This document shows, in pieces, positions 32,858-42,328 of a stretch of 64,000 nt of DNA. The DNA is from Rhodovulum sulfidophilum DSM 1374 (GTDB lineage: Bacteria; Pseudomonadota; Alphaproteobacteria; Rhodobacterales; Rhodobacteraceae), in NCBI RefSeq assembly GCF_001633165.1, contig NZ_CP015418.1, forward strand, positions 2,480,001 to 2,544,000. The letters are read 5' to 3'. The translations under genes were made by a program, and so were the position numbers. Each line of letters starts with the position of its first letter. Position 1 is the first letter of the stretch. Below the pieces are notes generated by a model, which worked only from the letters and a program-made list of their open reading frames with translations, searched no databases and had not been told where the DNA came from.

Positions 32858-34216
32858 ATGGAACCTGCGATGCCCGCGTCCAAGATCCCGTCCAAGCCTG
32901 CCTCCGGCACCGAGCTCTCTTCCGCCTCCGGCGTCGACGAGCCACCCCGGAGCCCCGCGCGCCGGAGCGCCCTCAAGACCCTTGCCGCCGCCGCGGGCGG
33001 CGCGAGCCTGCCGCTCTGGGCGCGCTATGCCGAGGCCCAGAGTGCCGCGCCGATCCGGATCGGCTTTCAGATGCATGCCACCGGCATCGGGGCCGCCTAT
33101 GGCCGCTGGTACAATCGCACCACCGAGGCCGCGCTGCGGCTTATCAACGAGGCGGGCGGCATCAACGGGCGGCCGGTCGAGCTGGTCACCGAGGATGACG
33201 GCACCGATCCCAAGCGCGGCGCCGAGGTGGTCGAGAAATTCGCCACCCAGCATCGCTGCGATGTGGGCTACGGCACGCTTTTCAGCCATGTGGTGATGAG
33301 TTCGGCGCCCCGCGCGGGCGAACTGAAACTGCCCTATTTCGTGGTCTCCGAGGGCCATCACGTCGCCTCGGGCGCGCTTAACCGCTGGACGCTGCAGCCC
33401 GGCATCACCGATGTCAAAAGCCAGGTGCTGGCAATGGCGCCCTTCGTGCGCGAAAACCTCGGGCGCAAGGTCACGATGATATTCCCCGATTACGCCTTCG
33501 GCCATGACCATCGCGATTTCTTCACTCAGGCGATCGAGGCCCAGGGCGGCGAGGTGGTGGCCAAGCTGGCGATCCCGCCGAGCGAGACCTCCTTCACCAA
33601 GTATTTCCCGAAGATCCCGCGCGAGACCGAGGTGATCTACCATGTCATGGTCGGCCCGTCGGTCCTGACCTTCGTCAAGGAGATGGGCGAGTTCTTCGGC
33701 CCGTCGCGGCCCGAGATCTTCGGCTTCATCGACAGCCTCGAGGCGGTCGATCTGCAAAGCCCGGGGCTCGAATTCCTCGAAGGCACCTATTTCTGGGAGG
33801 GCATGCCGCGCTATGCCCAGCCCGACCAGACCGATTTCGACCGCCATTACCGCGCGGCCATCGGCATCGACGAGAACGGCGCGCTGGCCGCCGATCCGCG
33901 CGATGTCTCGGCCTATGCCCACATGTTCGGCTGCTGGGAGACGCTTTACGTCATCAAGGCCGGGATGGAGGCCTGCGGCTATCGCGGTCCCGACGACCGC
34001 GCGGCACTTGTCGAGGCGGTCGAGGCGATGTCGACGATGCCGCTCTCGAACGAGCATCCCCAGGGCGCCAAGATCTTCAACGGCAAGACCCACCAGGTTT
34101 TCGGCCCGCAATATATCTCGAAGGTCGAGAACGGGCGGCTGACCGTGCTGGAAGAGACCCCGATCGAGGCCGGGTTCTATCCCGACGAGGTCGATTACAC
34201 CACCCAACCCCTCTAG
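32858..34216 (+). CDS. Branched-chain amino acid/amide-type ABC substrate-binding protein
   Basis: The 452-residue protein has a long N-terminal lead and a twin-arginine signal (ARRSALKTLAAAAGG, about residues 34-48) ending near AQS. It then has the type I periplasmic-binding fold (PIRIGFQMHATGIGAAYGRW, with LINEAGGINGRPVELV). It captures the solute for the four genes that follow. Family members bind branched-chain amino acids, urea, short amides or aromatic acids; the pattern does not decide which. ATG 32858 lacks a ribosome site; ATG 32870 is an alternative. Confidence 0.88.
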   Translation: MEPAMPASKIPSKPASGTELSSASGVDEPPRSPARRSALKTLAAAAGGASLPLWARYAEAQSAAPIRIGFQMHATGIGAAYGRWYNRTTEAALRLINEAGGINGRPVELVTEDDGTDPKRGAEVVEKFATQHRCDVGYGTLFSHVVMSSAPRAGELKLPYFVVSEGHHVASGALNRWTLQPGITDVKSQVLAMAPFVRENLGRKVTMIFPDYAFGHDHRDFFTQAIEAQGGEVVAKLAIPPSETSFTKYFPKIPRETEVIYHVMVGPSVLTFVKEMGEFFGPSRPEIFGFIDSLEAVDLQSPGLEFLEGTYFWEGMPRYAQPDQTDFDRHYRAAIGIDENGALAADPRDVSAYAHMFGCWETLYVIKAGMEACGYRGPDDRAALVEAVEAMSTMPLSNEHPQGAKIFNGKTHQVFGPQYISKVENGRLTVLEETPIEAGFYPDEVDYTTQPL

Positions 34217-34288
34217 TCCCGTTTCCGGGTCCGTCGCCGGGCGCCTCCGTCGCGCCCGGTCCAGCCCTGTCTTGCCTCCGGAGCCCGC

Positions 34289-35212
34289 ATGGAATTCGGC
34301 CCACATCTCATGATCGCCGTGCTGGAAGGGGCGGTCACCGCCGCCGTGCTGGCGTTGATGGCCTCGGGGCTCAGCCTCGTCTTCGGGGTGATGCGCGTCG
34401 TCAATGTCGCCCATGGCCAGTTCTTCATGCTGGGCGCGGTGCTGGCCTGGGCGGTGTCCTCGGCTCTGGGCGGCGGGGCCTGGGGCTTTGTCGCGGCGCT
34501 TGTGCTGGCGCCGCTCATCGCCGGGGCGCTGGCGGTCGCGGCCGATCTGACGGTGCTCAAGCGGGTGGGCTACGACCCCGAGCGGACCATCGTCGCCACC
34601 ATCGGGCTGCTCTACATCCTGCAGCAGGCCGCGCTCATGACCTACGGTCCCGAGGCCCGGCCGGTCGCGCCGCCCTTCAATACCCGACTGGCGCTGCCCT
34701 GGGTCGAATTCGGCCCGGACGGGCCCGGCCTGATCTGGCCCTGGGGGCTGTCGATCACCTCCTACAAGCTGTTCGTGATGGCCGCCGCCGCCGCCGTGCT
34801 GGCCGGGCTCTGGCTGCTGATGAGCCAGACCCGGATCGGCCTCGTGATGCGCGCGACCCAGCTTGACGGCGAGACCGCGCAGGCCTTCGGCATTCCGGTC
34901 GGCCGGGTCTATGCCGGGGTCTTCGGCCTCGGGGCGGCGCTGGCTGCGCTTGCAGGCGTGCTGATCGTGCCGATCCAGCAGGCGCATTACCTGATGGGGG
35001 GCGAGGCGCTTCTGCTGTCCTTCATCGTGGTCATCATCGGCGGGCTCGGCAGCCTCGGCGGCACCGTGATCGCGGCGCTGCTGATCGGGCTGTCCGACGG
35101 CATCGTCTCGGTCTTCTTCTCGCCGACGCTGGCCAAGATCCTCGCCACGCTGCTGGTCGCGCTGGTGCTGGTGTTCCGGCCGCAGGGCCTGATGGGCAAG
35201 GCCGCGCGATGA
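34289..35212 (+). CDS. LivH-type ABC permease
   Basis: The 307-residue membrane protein has about eight hydrophobic helices and the LivH signature near the N-terminus (LMASGLSLVFGVMRVVNVAHGQFFMLGA). It forms one half of the transmembrane channel with the next gene product. Its stop overlaps the start of the LivM-type gene by four bases. Confidence 0.92.
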   Translation: MEFGPHLMIAVLEGAVTAAVLALMASGLSLVFGVMRVVNVAHGQFFMLGAVLAWAVSSALGGGAWGFVAALVLAPLIAGALAVAADLTVLKRVGYDPERTIVATIGLLYILQQAALMTYGPEARPVAPPFNTRLALPWVEFGPDGPGLIWPWGLSITSYKLFVMAAAAAVLAGLWLLMSQTRIGLVMRATQLDGETAQAFGIPVGRVYAGVFGLGAALAALAGVLIVPIQQAHYLMGGEALLLSFIVVIIGGLGSLGGTVIAALLIGLSDGIVSVFFSPTLAKILATLLVALVLVFRPQGLMGKAAR

Positions 35213-36150
35213 GGGGCGGGCGCATCATCGGGCTGCATCTGGGGCTGGTCGCGCTTCTCTTCGCGCTGAACTTCGTTCTGCCCGCCTACAGCCATGGCAA
35301 CATCGCCCGGGTGATGGTGCTGGCGACCTATGCGATGGGGTACAACATCCTCTTCGGCTATACCGGGCTTCTGAGCCTCGGCCATGCGATGTTCTTCGCC
35401 GCGGGCATGTACGGGCTGGCGATGCCGATGACCTATCTGGGCCTCGGGGCGGGGCCTGCCTTTCTGAGCGGCCTCGGCGCGGCGGCGCTGCTGGCGCTGG
35501 GGGTGGGGCTTCTGGCGCTGCGCACGACGGGCGTGGCCTTCATGATCGTGACGCTCATGTTCTCGCAGGCGGCCTGGCTGACGATCCTGCTGGCCGGGCG
35601 CTGGACCCGCGGCGACGAGGGCGTGGTGATCCCGCAGGCCGGGCGGGTGCTGCTGGGCCTCGATCTTTCGAGCCCCCAGGCCCGCTATCTGGCGGCGCTG
35701 GCGCTGTTCTCGGCGGTTCTCTTCGGCACGCTCTGGCTGATGCGCCAGCCGTTGGGGCGGGTGCTGATAGCGATCCGCGAGAATGAGGGCCGGGCCGAGC
35801 TTCTGGGCTATGACATCTTCCGCCACAAGCTGGGCGCGGTGGTGCTGTCGGGCACGGTCTCGGGCGCGGCGGGCGCGGCCTACGGGCTTCTGTTCGGCTA
35901 TGCCGGAGCCAGCTTCGCCGAGGTGCAATATTCGATCTTTCCGCTGCTCTGGGTGCTTCTGGGCGGCGCGGGCACGGTGATCGGGCCGTTTCTCGGCACG
36001 CTTTTCATGTTCTACCTGATCGACCTGTCCTCGGGGCTGACATCGGCCTACATGCTGGTCGCGGGCGTGGCGCTGGTGTTGCTGACCCTGTTCGCGCCGC
36101 AGGGGCTGGCGGGCGAGATCCGGCGCCGCTGGTGGCGGGGTCTGCCATGA
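35209..36150 (+). CDS. LivM-type ABC permease
   Basis: The 313-residue protein has many membrane helices, with YAMGYNILFGYTGLLSLGHAMFF typical of LivM. It pairs with LivH to form the channel. The coupling EAA-like region lies in IRENEGRAELLGYDIFRHK. Start and stop overlap both neighbours, so all five genes form one operon. Confidence 0.92.
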   Translation: MRGGRIIGLHLGLVALLFALNFVLPAYSHGNIARVMVLATYAMGYNILFGYTGLLSLGHAMFFAAGMYGLAMPMTYLGLGAGPAFLSGLGAAALLALGVGLLALRTTGVAFMIVTLMFSQAAWLTILLAGRWTRGDEGVVIPQAGRVLLGLDLSSPQARYLAALALFSAVLFGTLWLMRQPLGRVLIAIRENEGRAELLGYDIFRHKLGAVVLSGTVSGAAGAAYGLLFGYAGASFAEVQYSIFPLLWVLLGGAGTVIGPFLGTLFMFYLIDLSSGLTSAYMLVAGVALVLLTLFAPQGLAGEIRRRWWRGLP

Positions 36151-36872
36151 GCGCGCTGCTCTCGACCCGGGCGCTGTCGCGCAGCTTCGGCGGGCTGCGC
36201 GCCGTCCATGAGGTCGATCTCGATCTCGCACCGGGCGAGGTCCGGGCGCTGATCGGGCCCAATGGCGCGGGCAAGACCACCTTCGTGTCGATGCTGATCG
36301 GCCGGGTCGCGCCGTCGTCGGGGCGTATCGTCTTTGACGGCCAGGACATCACCCGGCTGCCCGCGCATCGGCGGGTGCGGCTGGGGCTGGCCTATACCTT
36401 CCAGATCACCTCGGTCTTTGCCCGGCTGTCGGTGGCCGAGAATGTGGCGCTGGCCGCCCGCCGCCGGTTCGGCCGCGACCGCGCCGCCGTTGCCGCCGAG
36501 GTCGCCCGGACGCTGGGCCGGGTCGGCCTGACCGGGCGCGACGACAGCGCGGCGGGCGATCTGAGCTATGGCCATCAGCGCCTGCTGGAACTGGCGATGG
36601 GGCTGGCGCAGGCGCCGCGCCTTCTCATCCTCGACGAACCGACCCAGGGTCTGGCCGAGGCCGAGATCGAGGCCTTCAAGGCGCTGGTCCGGGATCTCGC
36701 GGGCGAGACCGCGATCCTGCTGATCGAGCATAACATGGGCGTCGTGATGGAGCTGGCCGACCGCATCACCGTGCTCGATGCAGGTCTCGTGCTGGCCGAG
36801 GGCGCGCCCGCCGCGATCCGGGCCGATGCCAGGGTGCAGGCCGCCTATCTGGGAACCGCGATCGATGCTTGA
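36147..36872 (+). CDS. LivG-type ABC ATPase
   Basis: The 241-residue ATPase from ATG 36147 has Walker A GPNGAGKTT (about residues 37-45), an LSYGHQ signature, Walker B LLILDEP and the C-terminal extension with AAYLGTA. This is typical of LivG. A longer upstream frame lies in the previous gene and was not used. It overlaps both neighbours slightly. Confidence 0.92.
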   Translation: MSALLSTRALSRSFGGLRAVHEVDLDLAPGEVRALIGPNGAGKTTFVSMLIGRVAPSSGRIVFDGQDITRLPAHRRVRLGLAYTFQITSVFARLSVAENVALAARRRFGRDRAAVAAEVARTLGRVGLTGRDDSAAGDLSYGHQRLLELAMGLAQAPRLLILDEPTQGLAEAEIEAFKALVRDLAGETAILLIEHNMGVVMELADRITVLDAGLVLAEGAPAAIRADARVQAAYLGTAIDA

Positions 36873-37560
36873 GCTGAGGGATGTCGCGGCGGGCTACGGG
36901 CCGGTCCGGGTGCTGCGCGGGCTCAGCCTGACCGTCAGGCCGGGCGAGATCACCTGTCTTCTGGGCCGGAACGGCGCGGGCAAGACCACGGCGATGAAGG
37001 CGATCATGGGGCTTCTGCCGCTCTCGGCGGGCCGGGTGCTGATGGATGGCGAGGATATCGGCCGGCTGCCCGCCCATGAGGTGCCGCGCCGGGGGATCGG
37101 CTATATCCCGCAGGGGCGGCGGCTGTTCTCGGAGCTGACGGTCGCGCAGAATCTCGAGATCGGGCTGATGTGCCGCCGGAGCCCGCCCGAGCTGCGCGCC
37201 CATGTGCTGGAGATGTTCCCGCGGCTTGCCGACCGGATGGAGCAGCGGGCGGGCACGCTGTCGGGCGGCGAACAGCAGATGCTGGCGACCGCCCGCGCGC
37301 TGTGCCTCGAGCCCCGGGTGTTGTTGCTCGACGAGCCTACCGAAGGGCTGCAGCCCTCGATGATCGCGCTGTTGCGCGACAGGGTGCTTGCGCTGCGCGA
37401 GGCGGGCGTGGCGATCCTGCTGGTCGAACAGAGGCTCGAGGCGGTGCAGGCGGCCGCCGACCGGGTGGTGATCCTCGAAAATGGCGAGGTCAGGGCCGAG
37501 GCCGATGCCGCGCGGCTGCGCGCCGAGCCCGGATTTCTCCGGCAAGAACTTGGCGTATAA
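36865..37560 (+). CDS. LivF-type ABC ATPase
   Basis: The 231-residue ATPase from ATG 36865 has Walker A GRNGAGKTT, the signature LSGGEQQ, Walker B VLLLDEP and the LivF-type switch LLVEQR. It is the last gene of the importer operon. A perfect palindrome, CAGTGCACTG, lies just after its stop (37573-37582). Confidence 0.92.
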   Translation: MLELRDVAAGYGPVRVLRGLSLTVRPGEITCLLGRNGAGKTTAMKAIMGLLPLSAGRVLMDGEDIGRLPAHEVPRRGIGYIPQGRRLFSELTVAQNLEIGLMCRRSPPELRAHVLEMFPRLADRMEQRAGTLSGGEQQMLATARALCLEPRVLLLDEPTEGLQPSMIALLRDRVLALREAGVAILLVEQRLEAVQAAADRVVILENGEVRAEADAARLRAEPGFLRQELGV

Positions 37561-37748
37561 TTCATTTTAAATCAGTGCACTGTGTCGCGTATCTTATGTT
37601 TCAGATGAAGCATGGGGCGGGCAAAACCTCGTTCCGACCCTCGCGCATCAGAATCTGCGCATCGGTTCCTGCGCCGCTGCGCCGAATTGCGTCGCCGGAC
37701 GAACCCGCCTAGGGATCGATCATATCGCAGTATCCGGAGGCCGCCCGC

Positions 37749-38426
37749 ATGACCGACCCGATCCGCACCACGCTTGACGTGCTTCTGGAGCTTCTGTCGC
37801 CGCTCGGAGGGCGGCGCGTGCTCGATATCGGCTGCGGCCGCGGCGGGCTCGCCGTGCCCTTCCGCGCGGCCGGGGCCGACTGGCGCGGGCTCGAACCCTG
37901 TCCGCAGGCGGGCGGCGCGCCCGGCATCGACGTGGCCGAGGCCCAGGCGATGCCCTATCCGGACGCGGTCTTCGACATCGCGGTGATCGTCAACGCGCTG
38001 CATCACATCCCGGTCGAGGCGATGGGCCATGCGCTGGCCGAGGCGGCGCGGGTGATCGCGCCCGAGGCGGTCCTGGTCGTGATCGAGCCCCGGGCCGAAG
38101 GCGATCTGAGCCAGGTGATCGCGACCGTCGACGACGAGACAAAGATCCGCCACGCGGCGCAGGCGGCGCTGGATGCGGCGGTGGCGGCGGGCGTGCTGGC
38201 CGAAACCCGCGCCTTCGACTATGTGCGGCGCGAGATCTATGAGGATTTCGAGGCCTTTATGGGCCGTATCTCGTCCTTTGCGCCCGAGCGCGGCGCGCTC
38301 TCTGCGGATCTGACCGAGGCCTTGCGCGCGGCCTTCCTGGCCCGGGCGGGGCGCGAGGGCGCGGCCTTCACCCTGACCCAGCCGATGTCGGCGCGGCTTT
38401 TCCGGCGCGGCCCGGCGGCGGGTTAG
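37749..38426 (+). CDS. Class I SAM-dependent methyltransferase
   Basis: The 225-residue protein has the class I methyltransferase SAM motif VLDIGCGRGGLAVPFRAAG (about residues 24-42). The acidic and post-I regions follow (DVAEAQAMPYPDAVFDIAVIVNALHHI). It most resembles UbiE/Methyltransf_11-type enzymes; the substrate is unknown. It follows the importer operon after 188 bases and may have its own promoter. Confidence 0.85.
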   Translation: MTDPIRTTLDVLLELLSPLGGRRVLDIGCGRGGLAVPFRAAGADWRGLEPCPQAGGAPGIDVAEAQAMPYPDAVFDIAVIVNALHHIPVEAMGHALAEAARVIAPEAVLVVIEPRAEGDLSQVIATVDDETKIRHAAQAALDAAVAAGVLAETRAFDYVRREIYEDFEAFMGRISSFAPERGALSADLTEALRAAFLARAGREGAAFTLTQPMSARLFRRGPAAG

Positions 38427-38827
38427 GGCAGGATCCATCGCGGGCGGGCCCAGGCTCGGGCGCGGGAGGTCGAAAGCACAGGAGAGAGGCCGGTTCCGGC
38501 CGGGCACGGCGCCGGTGACGCAAGGCGACGGCGCGCATCGGGCAAGCCGTCGGAGGCTTTTCCGGATGCGCCAAGGCTTGTCCGCCGCCGGGGCGCCGGA
38601 GCGTAGCCCGCCTTGGGGCATGACCCGGCCCGGACGGATGTTCCCTCGCGCCTCCTGCCCTTGACGGTTTCGGGGGCTGTCCGCGCGATGGCAGGCGCGG
38701 AGCGGTCCGGTCCGAAGCTTGCCGTCCCCGACATGCCGAAGACCCAGTGCAAGACGGCACCAGCGATTCCAGGCCTGCGGCGTGATCTGGGCTGCACTCT
38801 GCCCCCGACGGGCGGAGCGGCTCTTAG
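38427..38827. other. Gene-free stretch
   Basis: No supported gene was found. GC-rich open frames on the minus strand are short and lack ribosome sites. The stretch ends at the miniature element that abuts the LysR gene. Confidence 0.4.
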
Positions 38828-38974
38828 CAGGCCGCTGAAAAAGTCATGCTACGAAGGCGTTGGTATTAGAACACCCCATTCACGGTTTCTCTCGTTACGT
38901 TGCACGGTCCTCATCGTGCTGGGGGCCGATGGATTTGACGATAATGGTCGCCGTAAGACGTTTTCAGCGGCCTG
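38828..38974. repeat. MITE of IS5-like type inserted at a stop codon
   Basis: CAGGCCGCTGAAAAAG (38828-38843) and its inverted partner (38959-38974) match at 15 of 16 positions, enclosing 115 bases without a gene. The element is flanked by the direct repeat TTAG (38824-38827 and 38975-38978), a 4-base duplication of the YTAR type used by IS5-group transposases. The right TTAG, read on the minus strand, supplies the TAA stop of the LysR gene. Confidence 0.7.
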
Positions 38975-39940
38975 TTAGCTGTCCGCGTCCGGCGGAGACG
39001 CTCCCGATGAGGGCGCCGTGCCGGGGGCGCGGGCCGCGGCCCAGACCCCGCGCGCCAGAAGATCGCCCACCACCATGCGCAATGTCTCGGCCACGGCCTC
39101 CTGGGCGCGTGTCACCGGCCGCGCGCCCGGCCGGATCAGCCAGGCCCCGCGCCAGAGCCCCGGCGCCACGATCCGGCTGACGGCCAGCCGACCGGCCTCG
39201 GCCTCGGGCGCGACCGCGTGCCAGGGCAACACCGAAGCGCCGAAGCCCGCAGCGACCAGGTTCTTGATATTGGAGTAGGAATCGATCTCGACCGCCAGTT
39301 CCGGTGCTATCCCGTCGCCTGCAAGTTCGGCGTCGATCATCCGGCGCAGCCCATGCGCCCGGCTGGGCAGCACCAGCGGAACGCCGTCGAGCGCGGCCAT
39401 GGCGATCTCGGGCGGGGCGGTCCAGTCGGGCGGCCAGAGCACGACCAGCTCTTCTTCCAGCAGCGGGTCGCAGGCCAGCCCCGGATCGGCGGGCGCCTCG
39501 TAGAGCACCGCCAGATCGACCCGGCCCTCGGACAGCCATCCGGCGACGAAGCCGCTCATCGCCTCGGCGATCTGCAGCGTGATCTGCGGATAGCGTCCGC
39601 GCAGCGCCTCGATCAGCGGCACCGCCAAGAGCCCGCCAATGGTTCCGGTCAGCCCGATCACGACCCGGCCCGACGGGTCGGTTTCGAGCCCGCGGATCTC
39701 GGCCTCGGTCCGGGCCACCTCGGCCAGGATCGACCGCGCCCGGCGGGCCAGGATCTCGCCCGCCTCGGTCGGAACCACCCCGGTCGGCCGGCGCAGCAGA
39801 AGCCGCGTGCCGAGCCGGGCCTCGAGGTTGCGCACATGCAGGGACAGCGCCGGCTGGGCGACGTTCAGCGTGGCCGCGGCCCCGGTGATCGAGCCGCGCT
39901 CGACGATTTCGAGGAAATAGCGCAGCTGTCGCAGATCCAT
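38975..39940 (-). CDS. LysR-family transcriptional regulator
   Basis: From ATG 39940 (MDLRQLRYFLEIVERGSIT) the protein has 321 residues. The N-terminal helix-turn-helix reads AAATLNVAQPALSLHVRNLE, followed by the usual effector-binding domain (GRVVIGLTGTIGG onward). A longer frame overlapping the intergenic region was rejected. It is divergent from the acyl-CoA dehydrogenase operon and probably controls it in response to a CoA-pathway metabolite. Its stop codon lies in the target duplication of a MITE. Confidence 0.9.
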   Translation of the reverse strand: MDLRQLRYFLEIVERGSITGAAATLNVAQPALSLHVRNLEARLGTRLLLRRPTGVVPTEAGEILARRARSILAEVARTEAEIRGLETDPSGRVVIGLTGTIGGLLAVPLIEALRGRYPQITLQIAEAMSGFVAGWLSEGRVDLAVLYEAPADPGLACDPLLEEELVVLWPPDWTAPPEIAMAALDGVPLVLPSRAHGLRRMIDAELAGDGIAPELAVEIDSYSNIKNLVAAGFGASVLPWHAVAPEAEAGRLAVSRIVAPGLWRGAWLIRPGARPVTRAQEAVAETLRMVVGDLLARGVWAAARAPGTAPSSGASPPDADS

Positions 39941-39984
39941 GCCCATGCCCGAGATGTCCGGTTCGTCGAGGTCCAGCCCTTGGG

Positions 39985-40003
39985 CCATATAAAAAACATA
40001 TGG
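39985..40003. promoter_or_regulatory. Candidate LysR operator in the divergent promoter region
   Basis: CCATAT (39985-39990) and ATATGG (39998-40003) form a dyad around AAAAAAC in the AT-rich 139-base gap between the divergent LysR and acyl-CoA dehydrogenase genes. Dyads of this kind in such gaps are typical LysR binding sites. Confidence 0.5.
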
Positions 40004-40079
40004 CAGCCAGGCAAAGAATATATTTGCATGATGGGCTGGCACTGGCTCTTCTGGCTGAAACGCCCAAGGCAGGATCCCC

Positions 40080-41234
40080 ATGCAGACCGACCCCCATCAG
40101 GACATCCGCGACGCCATTCGTGCGCTTTGCGCGACCTTTCCGCCCGAATATCACCGCCGGATCGACGAGGAGCGCGGCTATCCCGAGGCCTTCGTGCAGG
40201 CCCTGACCGAAGCCGGATGGATGGCGGCCCTGATCCCGGAAGACTATGGCGGCTCGGGGCTGGGGCTGACCGAAGCCTCGGTGATCATGGAAGAGATCAA
40301 CCGTTCGGGCGGCAATTCCGGCGCATGTCACGGTCAGATGTACAACATGACGACGCTGGTCCGGCATGGCTCGGAAGAGCAGCGCCGCCGCTACCTGCCG
40401 AAGATCGCGGCGGGCGAGCTGCGGCTGCAGTCGATGGGCGTGACCGAGCCCACCACCGGCACCGACACCACCCGGATCAAGACCACGGCGGTGAAGAAGG
40501 GCGACCGCTATGTCATCAATGGCCAGAAGGTCTGGATCAGCCGGGTCCAGCATTCCGACCTGATGATCCTTCTGGCGCGCACGACGCCGCTGGCCGAGGT
40601 CGCGAAGAAATCCGAAGGCCTGTCGATCTTCCTCGTCGATATCCGCGAGGCGATGGGCTCGGGCATGACGGTGCGGCCGATCCCCAACATGGTCAATCAC
40701 GAGACCAACGAGCTGTTCTTCGACAATCTCGAGATCCCGGCCGAGAACCTGATCGGCGAGGAGGGGCAGGGGTTCAAGTATATCCTGACCGGGCTCAATG
40801 CCGAGCGCACGCTGATCGCGGCCGAATGCATCGGCGACGGCTACTGGTTCACCGACAAGGTCAGCGCCTATGTCCGCGAACGCCAGGTCTTCGGCCGTCC
40901 GATCGGGCAGAACCAGGGCGTGCAGTTCCCGATTGCCGAGGCCTTCATCGAGGTCGAGGCCGCCAGCTTGATGCGCTTCGAGGCCTGTCGGCTCTACGAT
41001 GCGGGCGCGCCCTGCGGTGCCCAGGCCAACATGGCCAAGTATCTCGCCGCCAAGGCGTCGTGGGAGGCGGCCAATGCCTGCCTGCAATTCCATGGCGGTT
41101 TCGGCTTTGCCTGCGAATACGATGTCGAACGCAAGTTCCGCGAGACCCGGCTTTATCAGGTGGCGCCGATCTCGACCAACCTCATCCTCAGCTATGTGGC
41201 CGAGCATGTTCTCGGCCTGCCGAGGTCGTTCTGA
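40080..41234 (+). CDS. Acyl-CoA dehydrogenase
   Basis: The 384-residue flavoprotein has the ACAD pattern: IPEDYGGSGLGLTEASV, an FAD/substrate middle domain (MGVTEPTTGTDTTRIKTTA) and the C-terminal helices with QNQGVQFPIAEAF and CLQFHGGFGFACEYDVER. It oxidises an acyl-CoA to the 2-enoyl-CoA. With the following CoA-transferase and hydratase it probably acts on a branched C5 dicarboxylyl-CoA, though this is inference. Its stop and the next ATG overlap as TGATG. Confidence 0.9.
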   Translation: MQTDPHQDIRDAIRALCATFPPEYHRRIDEERGYPEAFVQALTEAGWMAALIPEDYGGSGLGLTEASVIMEEINRSGGNSGACHGQMYNMTTLVRHGSEEQRRRYLPKIAAGELRLQSMGVTEPTTGTDTTRIKTTAVKKGDRYVINGQKVWISRVQHSDLMILLARTTPLAEVAKKSEGLSIFLVDIREAMGSGMTVRPIPNMVNHETNELFFDNLEIPAENLIGEEGQGFKYILTGLNAERTLIAAECIGDGYWFTDKVSAYVRERQVFGRPIGQNQGVQFPIAEAFIEVEAASLMRFEACRLYDAGAPCGAQANMAKYLAAKASWEAANACLQFHGGFGFACEYDVERKFRETRLYQVAPISTNLILSYVAEHVLGLPRSF

Positions 41235-42328
41235 TGCGCCCGCTCGAAGGGATCGAGGTGGTGGCGGTCGAGCAGGCCGTGGCCGCCCCCTTCGCGACCG
41301 CGAGGCTGGCCGATGCGGGCGCCCATGTCGTCAAGATCGAGCGGCCCGGCGGCGATTTCGCGCGCGGCTATGACGATGCCGCGGCCGGACAGTCGAGCTA
41401 TTTCGTCTGGCTCAACCGCGGCAAGGAGACCCGCACGCTCGATCTGGCCTCCGAGCCCGGGCGCGCGGCGCTGGCGGATCTGCTGGCCGGGGCCGATGTG
41501 CTGGTGCAGAACCTCAAGCCCGGCGCGCTGGCCCGGCTCGGGTTTTCCGACGCGGTGCTGGCGCGCGACTATCCGCGGCTGATCTCCTGCGCGATCTCGG
41601 GCTTTGGCACCGAGGGGCCGCTGGCCGGGCGCAAGGCCTATGATCTGCTGATCCAGGCGGAATCGGGGCTGTCCTCGATCACCGGGGGCCCCGAGGAACC
41701 GGCGCGCGTGGGCGTTTCGGTCGTCGACATCGCGACCGGGGCCACGGCGCATGCCGCGATCCTCGAGGCGCTGATCCGGCGCGGCGCGACCGGGCAGGGG
41801 GCGCGGATCTCGATCTCGATGTTCGACGTGATGGCCGAATGGCTGACCGTGCCGCTTCTGAACCACGAGGGCGGGCGGTCGCCGGGCCGGGTCGGGCTCG
41901 CGCATCCCTCGATCGCGCCCTATGGGGCGTTCCAGCCACGGGACGGCCGCCCGATCCTGATCTCGGTCCAGAGCGACCGCGAATGGCGCCAGCTTGCCGA
42001 AGGGTTTCTCGGCGCGCCCGGGCTTGGCACCGATCCGCGCTTTGCCAGCAATGTCGCAAGGGTCCGGAACCGCGCCGAGACCGACCGGATCGTCGCCGCC
42101 GCCTTCGCCCGGCACAGCGCCGCCGAGGCCGAGGCCGCGCTGGTCGCCGCCGATATCGCCTTTGCCTCGGTCAATGACATGGCCGGGCTCTCGGCCCATC
42201 CGCATCTGCGCCGGATCGAGGTCGACAGCCCGAACGGCCCGGTCGCCATGCCCGCGCCCGCCGCCCGCTTTGACGGCGAGCCGCGCCGCTACGGCCCGGT
42301 CCCCGCACTCAAGCCCCGGGAGGCCTGA
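41234..42328 (+). CDS. CaiB/BaiF class III CoA-transferase
   Basis: The 364-residue protein has the class III pattern: LEGIEVVAVEQAVAAPFATARLADAGA, VKIERPGGDFARGYD and SGFGTEGPLAGRKAYDLLIQAESG. The Asp in the latter (AYDLL) is the catalytic aspartate. It moves CoA between carboxylates through an aspartyl-CoA thioester. In itaconate and methylfumarate pathways this family includes the succinyl-CoA:itaconate and mesaconyl-CoA transferases. Confidence 0.88.
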   Translation: MRPLEGIEVVAVEQAVAAPFATARLADAGAHVVKIERPGGDFARGYDDAAAGQSSYFVWLNRGKETRTLDLASEPGRAALADLLAGADVLVQNLKPGALARLGFSDAVLARDYPRLISCAISGFGTEGPLAGRKAYDLLIQAESGLSSITGGPEEPARVGVSVVDIATGATAHAAILEALIRRGATGQGARISISMFDVMAEWLTVPLLNHEGGRSPGRVGLAHPSIAPYGAFQPRDGRPILISVQSDREWRQLAEGFLGAPGLGTDPRFASNVARVRNRAETDRIVAAAFARHSAAEAEAALVAADIAFASVNDMAGLSAHPHLRRIEVDSPNGPVAMPAPAARFDGEPRRYGPVPALKPREA

